From positions 1 to 6,512 of the forward strand of contig CACYNZ010000213.1 of assembly GCA_902775835.1 (NCBI GenBank): DNA of 6,512 nucleotides, in the 5' to 3' direction. Every line of letters starts with the position of its first letter. The stretch's first letter is position 1. The notes under the pieces were generated by a model. The model did not search any database, was not told the origin of the DNA, and saw only the letters and a list, made by a program, of their open reading frames with translations. The stretch comes from an uncultured Eubacteriales bacterium (GTDB lineage Bacteria; Bacillota_A; Clostridia; Christensenellales; Aristaeellaceae). The position numbers and the translations under genes were made by a program. This document shows, piece after piece, positions 1 through 6,107 of this stretch.

Positions 1-2225
1 CCATGTCGAAGACCCGGCAGGAAAGACTTCTGAAGGAGCAGATCGAGGAGATTACTCAGGGAATTCAGGAATTGAAATTCATGCGCGGCGAGCAGTTTTC
101 CATTAAGCAGATGGAACGCACGAAAAAGCAGCTGGAAGGCCGTCTGCGGAAGCTTCAGGCGGAAGAGAGGAAGGATGATGTGGTCACATTTGAGGAACTG
201 GGCGTGGACCGGCTCTTTGTGGATGAGGCACACGCCTACAAAAACCTCTTTCTGACAACGAAAATGCGGAATGTCGCAGGTCTTTCCACATCTGAAGCGC
301 AGAAATCCACCGACATGTTCCTGAAATGCCGCTATATGGATGAGCTGACCGGAGGACGCGGTGTCATCTTCGCTACCGGTACACCAATAAGCAACAGCAT
401 GACGGAAATGTACACCATGCAGCGGTATCTGCAATATGGAACGCTTCAAAGGAATAATATGACCCACTTCGATGCATGGGCTTCCACCTTTGGTGAGACG
501 TCCACGGCGATTGAGCTGGCTCCGGAAGGGACGGGCTACCGGGCACGTACCCGGTTCAGCAGGTTCTTCAACCTGCCTGAGCTGATGTCCATGTTCAAGG
601 AAGTGGCGGATATTAAGACCGCTGATCAGCTGGATCTGCCGACTCCGACACCGCACTATGAGACGGTCGTCGTGCAGCCTACGGAAATCCAGAAGGCCAT
701 GGTGCAGAGCCTGTCGGAACGTGCCGGAAAGGTGCACTCCGGCAGCGTTGATCCGAGAGTCGATAACATGCTGAAGATCACCAGCGACGGACGAAAACTG
801 GGATTGGATCAGCGCCTGATCAATCCGCTGCTGCCGGATGATCCGGGCAGCAAGGTCAATGCCTGTGTTAATAACATCTTCCGCATCTGGCAGGATGGCG
901 CAGATGAGAAACTGACGCAGCTGGTATTCTGCGATATTTCCACACCGAAAGGTATGGAGAGGACAGCGCAGCCGCCTGAACCGGAAGCGTCTGATACTTT
1001 GAAGGAAGATGATGAAATGCCGCCGCTGGAGCCGGTCGATGATGAGACGGAGCTCTCCGGGGTATCCAGCAATGCGGTCGAAAGTAATTTTAACGTGTAC
1101 GAGGATATCCGCAGCAAGCTGATTGCCCGCGGCGTGCCTCCTGAAGAGATTGCGTTTATTCATGATGCCAGCACCGAAGTGAAAAAGAAGGAGCTGTTCG
1201 CCAGGGTACGCGCTGGTCAGGTGCGTGTGCTGATTGGAAGCACGGCCAAGATGGGCGCGGGTACCAACTGTCAGGATCGGCTGATTGCCCTGCATGACCT
1301 GGACTGTCCATGGCGTCCCGGTGATCTGGAGCAGCGCTCCGGCCGAATCATCCGTCAGGGCAACATGAATCCAGATGTGCAGATCTATCGCTACGCCACA
1401 GAGGGAACTTTCGACAGCTACCTCTGGCAGACGGTTGAGAACAAGCAGAAGTTCATCAGCCAGATTATGACCAGCAAAAGTCCTGTTCGATCCTGTGAGG
1501 ATATCGATGAGGCTGCGTTGTCCTATGCGGAAATCAAAGCTCTGTGTGCCGGCGATCCGACCATCAAGGAGAAGATGGATCTGGATGTGGACGTGGCGCG
1601 TCTTCGCCTGATGAAAGCAGATCACCAGAGCCAGCAGTACCGGCTGGAAGACAGATTACTGAAATTCTTCCCGCAGGAGATCGAGCGGAATCAGGGATAT
1701 ATCCGCGGCTTTGAGCAGGATCAGGCGACGGTCGCAGCCCATCCGCTACCAGAGAAAGACTTTATTGGAATGACCATCGGCGGTGAGACCTACTCGGAGG
1801 CCAAGGATGCCGGCGAAGCGATCCTGGCAGCCTGCAGGCAGGTGAGCAACGAGAAAGAACATGCTCTCGGTGAGTATCGCGGCTTCTCCATGAGTGTCAT
1901 GTATAATCCCATGTCGCAGATGTATCAGCTGACGCTGAAAGGCGCGATGTCTCATCAGGTGGAGCTGGGTTCTGATCCGCGCGGTAACATAACAAGGATC
2001 GACAATGCGCTGGCTGCTATTCCGAGGCGTATGGAGATTGTGGAGAACAGGCTGAATGAGCTGAATCAGCAGATGGAGACGGCCAGAACTGAACTGACCA
2101 AGCCCTTTCCGCAGGAAGAAGAGCTGCGATCCAAGAGCGCACGTCTGGCGGAGCTGGACGCAAAGCTGAATCTGGATCGTCCCGCTGCACAGGCTGAAAA
2201 GAAAAAGGCGGAACAGGAACGGTGA
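1..2225 (+). CDS. C-terminal part of a large SNF2/DEAH-type helicase (helicase-methylase of conjugative elements), 5' end outside window
   Basis: The reading frame is open to the left edge. The ATG at position 3 is probably an internal methionine, because this family normally continues upstream through the Walker A motif and an N-terminal DNA methylase domain. Numbering from that Met (740 residues visible): coiled N-terminal stretch 1-55, motif II DEAH at 74-77, motif III-like ATGTP at 124-128, motif IV-like LVFCDIST at 307-314, motif V (STAKMGAGTN) at 413-422, and motif VI QRSGRIIRQG at 444-453 with arginines 445, 448 and 451. A long helical tail (about 525-740) ends in Lys/Glu-rich coil. 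Residues 317-362 are an acidic, proline-containing linker between motifs IV and V. The family belongs to ICE DNA-processing modules. Its methylase-helicase layout resembles phage P1 DarB, so a role in protecting or remodelling transferred DNA is plausible but inferred. The next gene starts 5 bases after the stop, suggesting one operon. Family call is firm; biological role is not. Confidence 0.9.
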   Translation, partial: MSKTRQERLLKEQIEEITQGIQELKFMRGEQFSIKQMERTKKQLEGRLRKLQAEERKDDVVTFEELGVDRLFVDEAHAYKNLFLTTKMRNVAGLSTSEAQKSTDMFLKCRYMDELTGGRGVIFATGTPISNSMTEMYTMQRYLQYGTLQRNNMTHFDAWASTFGETSTAIELAPEGTGYRARTRFSRFFNLPELMSMFKEVADIKTADQLDLPTPTPHYETVVVQPTEIQKAMVQSLSERAGKVHSGSVDPRVDNMLKITSDGRKLGLDQRLINPLLPDDPGSKVNACVNNIFRIWQDGADEKLTQLVFCDISTPKGMERTAQPPEPEASDTLKEDDEMPPLEPVDDETELSGVSSNAVESNFNVYEDIRSKLIARGVPPEEIAFIHDASTEVKKKELFARVRAGQVRVLIGSTAKMGAGTNCQDRLIALHDLDCPWRPGDLEQRSGRIIRQGNMNPDVQIYRYATEGTFDSYLWQTVENKQKFISQIMTSKSPVRSCEDIDEAALSYAEIKALCAGDPTIKEKMDLDVDVARLRLMKADHQSQQYRLEDRLLKFFPQEIERNQGYIRGFEQDQATVAAHPLPEKDFIGMTIGGETYSEAKDAGEAILAACRQVSNEKEHALGEYRGFSMSVMYNPMSQMYQLTLKGAMSHQVELGSDPRGNITRIDNALAAIPRRMEIVENRLNELNQQMETARTELTKPFPQEEELRSKSARLAELDAKLNLDRPAAQAEKKKAEQER

Positions 2226-2230
2226 TGTGA

Positions 2231-3304
2231 ATGACGCTGTTTGAAAAAGTCAAATCCAATGTAACCACTCTTCAGGCTGCAGAGCGTTACGGTCTGAGGG
2301 TGAAGCGCGGGGGCATGTGCAGATGCCCGTTTCACAATGATAAGAATCCAAGTATGAAGGTTGATAAACGCTTTCACTGCTTCGGGTGTCAGGCGGATGG
2401 TGATGTGATTGATTTCACCAGCCGCCTTTTCAATCTCACGTTAAAGGCATCAGCGCTGAAGCTGGCTGATGATTTCGGAATTCAGCATGACAGCAGGCAG
2501 CCGAATGTCCCGGTCAGAAAGCAGCATATCGTGAGTGATCAGGATGTTTTTCTTCATAAAGTGTCTTACTGCTATCAGGAGCTTGCGAGCTATCGGAATC
2601 TGCTGTTGCAGTGGCAGCAGCAGTATGCGCCGAAGACTCCGGATGAGGAACCGCATCCGCGTTTTATGGAAGCCGTCCGGAATCTGGAAACAGTGGAATA
2701 TGATCTGGATCTGCTGCAGGGCGGCGAAGAACAGGAAAAGAAGGAAATTGTGAAAGACTTTCTCTGGGATGAGCAGAAACAAAGGGAGGCCATCAGTATG
2801 GAGCCTATGGTAAAAACGCCGGTCTACCATCAATCAGCGGCTTATGCGCGGGAGCATGGTGAACTGGAGCAATACAGGCAGTCGCATCGCGCCAATCTTG
2901 ACTGCAAACGATATATAGAGAAAACAGTCTCAGAGCACTTTGACGGGATGCGCCTGGAGCGCAAAGCCGCGCCGGAAGTCATTGAACGTTTCGGTGCAGA
3001 GCGTGTCGCACTGGTACTTGCGGCGACAGTCCAGACAAAATCCTGGGATGGCCGCTTCTCTGCATTGAATAAAGACTGGGCATTCAGCTTTGACTTCCCA
3101 GGTCCTGTCAATGAGTCGGGCTTTGACCGCCGGCATGATTATGCTGTGGAAACGCATCCTGCCGTGCTGGATGGATTCATCAACCTGGTGCGTCAGGAGA
3201 TCAGAGCCATGGAGCATCCGATTGAAAAGAACGCAGCTGAAGTGAAGAAAGCACTGAATTCTGTCAAGCCAGCAAAAAAGAAAGGGCACGACATGGAACG
3301 ATGA
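2231..3304 (+). CDS. CHC2 zinc-finger (DnaG-like primase N-terminus) protein fused to a DUF3849-like domain
   Basis: The protein has 357 residues. The N-terminus carries the primase-type zinc ribbon CPFH at 32-35 and CFGC at 50-53, followed by GDVIDF at 57-62, as in the DnaG zinc domain that contacts single-stranded DNA. There is no TOPRIM catalytic core, so this is not a complete primase. Residues 80-185 are mostly helical and match, from memory, the rest of stand-alone CHC2 proteins of about 200 residues in Bacillota ICEs. Residues about 195-335 (YAREHGEL at 205-212, SWDGRFSALNKDWA at 271-284, THPAVLDGF at 308-316) resemble DUF3849, whose function is unknown. The tail is Lys-rich. The ATG at 2231 is chosen because the zinc domain begins there; the ribosome binding site is weak (GGTG ahead of GATGTGA), consistent with coupling to the helicase stop. 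An in-frame ATG at 2798 (Met190) with a strong Shine-Dalgarno could give a second, shorter product. The zinc-finger call is firm; DUF3849 is moderately sure. Confidence 0.87.
   Translation: MTLFEKVKSNVTTLQAAERYGLRVKRGGMCRCPFHNDKNPSMKVDKRFHCFGCQADGDVIDFTSRLFNLTLKASALKLADDFGIQHDSRQPNVPVRKQHIVSDQDVFLHKVSYCYQELASYRNLLLQWQQQYAPKTPDEEPHPRFMEAVRNLETVEYDLDLLQGGEEQEKKEIVKDFLWDEQKQREAISMEPMVKTPVYHQSAAYAREHGELEQYRQSHRANLDCKRYIEKTVSEHFDGMRLERKAAPEVIERFGAERVALVLAATVQTKSWDGRFSALNKDWAFSFDFPGPVNESGFDRRHDYAVETHPAVLDGFINLVRQEIRAMEHPIEKNAAEVKKALNSVKPAKKKGHDMER
2781..2800 (+). promoter_or_regulatory. Internal ribosome binding site and in-frame start codon at the CHC2/DUF3849 junction
   Basis: AAAGGGAGG at 2781-2789 is followed by an 8-base spacer and ATG at 2798-2800, which is in frame with the gene starting at 2231 (Met190). 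Start there would yield a 168-residue protein consisting of the DUF3849-like domain alone. The site is stronger than the one ahead of the full-length start. It may be a working internal start or the remnant of a formerly separate gene. Some GGAGG matches occur by chance in Arg-Glu codons (here AGG GAG), so use of the site is unproven. Confidence 0.5.
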
Positions 3305-3316
3305 GGAGGGACCGGG

Positions 3317-3796
3317 ATGGACGAAAAGAAGTTTGCGGTCATGCTGACCGATACACAGGAAATCAAAATGCTGGAATGTGATCCCCAGGAAGAGCTTTTC
3401 GAGATTGCCAGAGGCACCATCGGCTGTGAATGGATCGAACTGGTGGAGACTGAACCTCTGGCACAGAAGGGCTACCTGATGCTGCTCGATGAGGAAGGCA
3501 AACTCAAAAAGGGGCCGGTCTCCATCAACTGTCTGGCCAGCGATCTGTATGGCGCTGACCGTCATGGAGACGCTATCGTCGGGAATGTAATGATTGTTCG
3601 TGCTGAGGACGAACGCCTCACGCTACTGACAAAGGAAGAAGCAACGGTTCTGGCTGCCGGACTTGAAGCGAAACGTGATCGGGCTGTTGAGAAAATCTCG
3701 GCTGCATTCGGTCTGAAACCAATCGTGAAGCCTGAACTTGAAATCGTGGACTTGTCCCGGCGACAGAGTTGCAGGCAGAACAGCATGGAGCGATAA
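3317..3796 (+). CDS. DUF3846 domain protein of conjugative elements
   Basis: This is a soluble protein of 159 residues with no signal peptide or membrane segment. The pattern fits DUF3846 as I recall it: an N-terminal strand-rich part, then 'EIARGTIGCEWIELVE' around 28-43, a 'LDEEGKLKKGPVSINCLAS' segment around 57-75 matching the family's conserved 'NEEGKL...N' core, and 'GDAIVGNVMIVRAEDERLTLL' around 83-103. The function of the family is unknown; it is frequent in ICEs and phages of Bacillota. The start is supported by AGGAGGG at 3304-3310 with a 6-base spacer; that Shine-Dalgarno shares one base with the previous stop codon. The last 15 residues are basic and look unconserved. The stop TAA overlaps the next ATG by one base (TAATG), so translation is probably coupled to mobC. 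The role is presumably accessory to DNA processing, by context only. Confidence 0.75.
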   Translation: MDEKKFAVMLTDTQEIKMLECDPQEELFEIARGTIGCEWIELVETEPLAQKGYLMLLDEEGKLKKGPVSINCLASDLYGADRHGDAIVGNVMIVRAEDERLTLLTKEEATVLAAGLEAKRDRAVEKISAAFGLKPIVKPELEIVDLSRRQSCRQNSMER

Positions 3797-4143
3797 TGAT
3801 CATGACGGAGAACAACAACCTGATTCGTCACAGCTTCGTTACGACAGAGACTGAGAATGAAGTGATTCAGAAGAAGATGAAGCTCTTCGGAATCAGAAAC
3901 AAATCTGCATTCTTCCGGGCGATGATTCTGAACGGCTATATGCTGAAGCTGGATCTTCCGGAAATCAGGGAGACAATCCGACTGCTGAAGAACCTGACGA
4001 ACAACGTGAACCAGATCGCTAAAAGCCTTCATGAGCATGGTTCGGTTTACGAAACAGAGATTGACGACATTAAACAGCGGGTTGATGAGATCTGGATTAT
4101 CTTCAGGAAAATCCTGGCACGGCTAGACCATGCGGATGATTAG
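3796..4143 (+). CDS. mobC: MobC-like relaxosome accessory protein (ribbon-helix-helix DNA binding)
   Basis: The protein has 115 residues from the ATG at 3796. The N-terminal part (about 10-50: 'IRHSFVTTETENEVI...KMKLFGIRNKSAFFRAMIL') has the strand-helix-helix pattern of ribbon-helix-helix DNA-binding proteins, and 'LLKNLTNNVNQIAKSL' at 63-78 is the conserved MobC signature. MobC proteins bind oriT and help the relaxase open and nick it. Start choice: the frame also offers a TTG at 3769 and an ATG at 3802. I prefer 3796, since GGAG (3787-3790) lies 5 bases ahead and the ATG overlaps the preceding stop as TAATG; 3802 would leave an 11-base spacer. The next gene follows 11 bases after the stop. 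It lies two genes upstream of the relaxase, the usual arrangement. Family call is firm. Confidence 0.85.
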   Translation: MIMTENNNLIRHSFVTTETENEVIQKKMKLFGIRNKSAFFRAMILNGYMLKLDLPEIRETIRLLKNLTNNVNQIAKSLHEHGSVYETEIDDIKQRVDEIWIIFRKILARLDHADD

Positions 4144-4154
4144 GAGGAACGGAA

Positions 4155-4445
4155 ATGATGAAGCGCACACTGAGAATCGCACTGACACCCTTCATGTTGA
4201 TATCAAGGCTGGTGCTTGGGCTGGCGGCCTTTATCTCTTCTATTGCCTCAGCGGTCATTGGCTTGGCGGCTGGCCTGTTCGCTGTTCTTTCTGTCATTGA
4301 GTTTGCCATCGGCTACTGGCAGAACGGTATCGCTTTCATGGCGCTTGCGCTGCTGGTCAGTCCGATCGGACTTCCGGCGATTGCGAACTTCCTGCTGAAC
4401 AGAATAGATCACATTCTCGGATTCTTTGAAGGACTTCTCTGCTGA
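4155..4445 (+). CDS. Small CD1845-family membrane protein
   Basis: This is a very hydrophobic protein of 96 residues. A short basic N-terminus (MMKRTLR) is followed by hydrophobic stretches at about 9-53 (probably two membrane spans) and 57-80, with the motif 'LLVSPIGLPAIANFLLNRID' at 66-85. That motif, the length, and the position between mobC and the relaxase are what I recall for the CD1845 family, named after a Clostridioides difficile CTn gene; function unknown. A role at the membrane, for instance near the transfer apparatus, is inference from context. The start at 4155 has AGGAGG (4142-4147) with a 7-base spacer; an alternative ATG is immediately adjacent at 4158. The Shine-Dalgarno overlaps the mobC stop codon, so the two are likely co-transcribed and coupled. 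The stop codon lies within an inverted repeat (4439-4455). Confidence 0.75.
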   Translation: MMKRTLRIALTPFMLISRLVLGLAAFISSIASAVIGLAAGLFAVLSVIEFAIGYWQNGIAFMALALLVSPIGLPAIANFLLNRIDHILGFFEGLLC

Positions 4446-4455
4446 TGATCAGCAG
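4439..4455. repeat. Perfect 7-bp inverted repeat spanning the CD1845-gene stop codon
   Basis: CTGCTGA at 4439-4445 and TCAGCAG at 4449-4455 are perfect inverse complements around a 3-base loop (TGA). It could form a small RNA hairpin at the end of the cistron or be a protein-binding palindrome. It has no T-run, so it is not a terminator by itself; the terminator proper begins 9 bases later. Role unknown. Confidence 0.5.
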
Positions 4456-4463
4456 CAATACCG

Positions 4464-4497
4464 CGGCGGTTTGTGTAAATCACAGATCGCCGTTTTT
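4464..4497 (+). terminator. Intrinsic terminator between the CD1845 gene and the relaxase gene
   Basis: A 12-bp stem pairs 4464-4475 (CGGCGGTTTGTG) with 4481-4492 (CACAGATCGCCG); ten pairs are Watson-Crick and two are G-U. The loop is TAAAT and five T residues follow at 4493-4497, then CTATTT. It ends 8 bases before the relaxase Shine-Dalgarno, so it lies in the relaxase leader. No convincing promoter fits between it and the relaxase start, so relaxase transcription must read through it or start upstream and be attenuated by it. Confidence 0.8.
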
Positions 4498-4505
4498 CTA
4501 TTTAT

Positions 4506-4518
4506 GGAGGGATACATG
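4506..4518 (+). promoter_or_regulatory. Ribosome binding site that sets the relaxase start
   Basis: GGAGG at 4506-4510, a 5-base spacer and ATG at 4516-4518. The open frame extends upstream to an ATG at 4426, but those extra 30 codons overlap the CD1845 gene and run through the terminator hairpin, and the family's conserved N-terminus begins at the 4516 ATG. Confidence 0.8.
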
Positions 4519-5919
4519 GCAACGACACGCATTATTCCCATGCATATCAACAAGGGCAAAACGATTGCGCAGTGCATGAAGGCGCGGATTGATTATGTAA
4601 AGAATCCGGACAAGACAGAGGACGGAGAGTATATTTCATCCTATGCATGCGCACCGGAATCAGCGGATCACGAATTCCTGATGGCACGGGACGAGTACAT
4701 GAAGAGGACCGGCGGCGGAAAGAAAAAAGAAGTGATTGCGTATCAGCTCCGCCAATCTTTTAAGCCGGGAGAAGTATCGGCGGAGGAAGCAAATCAGATT
4801 GGCTATGAGCTGGCGGAGCGCCTTCTTCATGGAGAGCACGCCTTCATTGTGGCGACACATACAGATCAAAAGCATATACATAATCACATTGTTTTCTGCG
4901 CAACGGATCTGGACTGCTCTCATAAATTCAGGAATGTGTGGAACTCCAGCCGTCTTGTAGCGGAGATCAGCGACAGGCTTTGCCGTGAACATCATCTTTC
5001 TGTCGTTCAGAATCCGCAGAACAAGACGGTTTCGTATAATCGCTGGGAAGGAGATCAATCCAGACTGACCAGCCGGGACAGTCTCCGAATTACGATTGAT
5101 GAAGCGCTGAGAATGCAGCCTGATGGATTTGATGCATTCATCCAGATGATGGAAGAAGCAGGATGCTGGATCAAACGTGGCGCTCATGTCAGCATCAAGC
5201 CGCCTGGCGGAGAACGGTATATTCGTCTTGACAGCCTCGGGGCGGAATACTCTGAAGCAAAATTGAGACAGGTGATCGATGGCAATCATGTTCACATTCC
5301 GAAAACTCCAAGGAGCGAATACAGCTACAGTCAGGTGAAACGGCTGATTGATGTTGAAGCGAAGCTCCGTGAAGGAAAAGGCAAAGGCTTTATGATATGG
5401 GCAGAGCGAAACAATATTGAGGCTAAAGCCCAGTCGATCATTTTTCTGAAAGAGCATAACATCGGATCCATCGAAGAGCTGGAAGACCAGATTGATATGT
5501 TACGCAAAAAGAGAAACGATCTTCAATCCGCGATCCGCGAAAAGAAAAACCGTATGAAAGAAATCAACGAATTGCGGCAGGCAATCCGTGATTACCGGCG
5601 GACGAAAGATGTATATGCGCAGTATAAAGCTTCCGGCTGGTCTCCAAAATTCTACAATGAGCATCGGGAAGAGATTGAATCACACAAAAAAGCGCAGGCT
5701 GTGTATTCCTCTGTTGGAGGAAAGATGCCAACGCTGAAGGAGCTTTCTGCTGAATACGATGCTCTGAAGGTGGAGAAAGTAAACGATGATGTGGCCCTGG
5801 AAGAACTGAAACCGCGGCTCACAACCCTGAATCATATCAAGTATAATTTTGATGTTCTGGAACGCGACTACCTGCCAGAAGAGAAAGATCTTCGCCGGGA
5901 AGAGCATAAAGAAAGATAA
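4516..5919 (+). CDS. MOBP-type relaxase / mobilization nuclease (MobA/VirD2 family)
   Basis: The protein has 467 residues. The relaxase domain occupies about residues 1-260. Near the N-terminus 'ARIDYVKNPDKT' (23-34) resembles relaxase motif I, making Tyr27 the candidate nucleophile for nicking oriT. The metal-binding three-histidine motif is clear: HTDQKHIHNH at 115-124, with His115, His120, His122 and probably Asp117 important. 'IRLDSLGAEYSEAKL' at 236-250 is also typical of this group. The C-terminal half is largely charged coiled coil (about 315-360 and 405-465), perhaps for contacts with the coupling protein or accessory factors. The enzyme nicks oriT, stays linked to the 5' end and is transferred with the strand. 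Length is normal for Tn1549-like relaxases and no motif is missing. The frame looks intact. The gene follows a terminator and ends at another, so it may form its own transcription unit. The nucleophile is inferred; the family is firm. Confidence 0.93.
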   Translation: MATTRIIPMHINKGKTIAQCMKARIDYVKNPDKTEDGEYISSYACAPESADHEFLMARDEYMKRTGGGKKKEVIAYQLRQSFKPGEVSAEEANQIGYELAERLLHGEHAFIVATHTDQKHIHNHIVFCATDLDCSHKFRNVWNSSRLVAEISDRLCREHHLSVVQNPQNKTVSYNRWEGDQSRLTSRDSLRITIDEALRMQPDGFDAFIQMMEEAGCWIKRGAHVSIKPPGGERYIRLDSLGAEYSEAKLRQVIDGNHVHIPKTPRSEYSYSQVKRLIDVEAKLREGKGKGFMIWAERNNIEAKAQSIIFLKEHNIGSIEELEDQIDMLRKKRNDLQSAIREKKNRMKEINELRQAIRDYRRTKDVYAQYKASGWSPKFYNEHREEIESHKKAQAVYSSVGGKMPTLKELSAEYDALKVEKVNDDVALEELKPRLTTLNHIKYNFDVLERDYLPEEKDLRREEHKER

Positions 5920-5980
5920 AATGGCTCCTGTATCAGAAACCGCTTACGCGGCGAACTGGCTTAGGGGCCATTCTTTTTTT
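5920..5980 (+). terminator. Large intrinsic terminator after the relaxase gene, with a structured loop
   Basis: AATGGCTCCT (5920-5929) pairs with AGGGGCCATT (5963-5972): ten pairs, one of them G-U. A run of seven T residues (5974-5980) follows one base later. The 33-base loop can fold again: CCGC (5940-5943) with GCGG (5948-5951) around TTAC, and CAG (5934-5936) with CTG (5956-5958). The base before the stem is the last base region of the relaxase stop codon. A-rich sequence on the other side (5911-5920) means it could also stop transcription arriving from the minus-strand gene, so it may be bidirectional. Confidence 0.85.
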
Positions 5981-6030
5981 ATTTCGGGCGAAGCTAAGAG
6001 GTCGGATGACGCAGGAAAACGACACAACCA

Positions 6031-6046
6031 CAGAGCGCAAGCTCTG
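6031..6046. repeat. 6-bp hairpin with GCAA loop
   Basis: CAGAGC (6031-6036) and GCTCTG (6041-6046) pair perfectly around GCAA, a GNRA-type tetraloop, and are followed by GTTTTC. On RNA this would be a stable small hairpin. It could be a weak terminator or an oriT hairpin; the short T-run (four T) argues against a strong terminator. Confidence 0.5.
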
Positions 6047-6087
6047 GTTTTCAGGGGCTTGGGGGCGGAGTCTACCAACAAGCTTTT

Positions 6088-6107
6088 GCAGAAGTTATTA
6101 ACTCTGC
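6088..6107. repeat. Near-perfect palindrome (candidate protein-binding site)
   Basis: GCAG (6088-6091) and AGTTA (6093-6097) are matched by TAACT (6099-6103) and CTGC (6104-6107), leaving one bulged A (6092) and one central T (6098). Nine pairs in 20 bases. The centre is too tight for all inner pairs to form in a hairpin, so a dimeric DNA-binding protein site, such as for MobC or a regulator, is at least as likely. Role unknown. Confidence 0.45.

Noticed and set aside
2930..3565. Minus-strand open frame of 211 codons across the CHC2/DUF3849 and DUF3846 genes.
   Set aside because: It spans two well-supported plus-strand genes and their intergenic ribosome binding site, with no recognisable domain.
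3769..3795. TTG start giving nine more residues for MobC.
   Set aside because: No Shine-Dalgarno at a suitable distance; the ATG at 3796 has GGAG 5 bases ahead and overlaps the DUF3846 stop in a typical coupling arrangement.
4381..4409. TTGCGA ... ATAGAT with a 17-base spacer as a relaxase promoter.
   Set aside because: The -10 element matches the consensus poorly and lies within a coding region, so it was not reported as a promoter.
4472..4485. TGTG-TAAAT-CACA resembles a Crp-type operator half-site pair.
   Set aside because: Spacing is not that of a Crp site, and the bases are fully explained as the upper stem and loop of the terminator.
4426..4515. N-terminal extension of the relaxase to an ATG at 4426.
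   Set aside because: The extension overlaps the CD1845 gene and the terminator, has no good Shine-Dalgarno and would add 30 residues unlike the family. GGAGG before 4516 is convincing.
4660..5457. Long minus-strand open frame of 265 codons inside the relaxase gene.
   Set aside because: It lies wholly antisense to a gene with clear MOBP motifs, and its product is rich in Phe/Arg/Cys/His without any recognisable domain. Taken as an antisense shadow.
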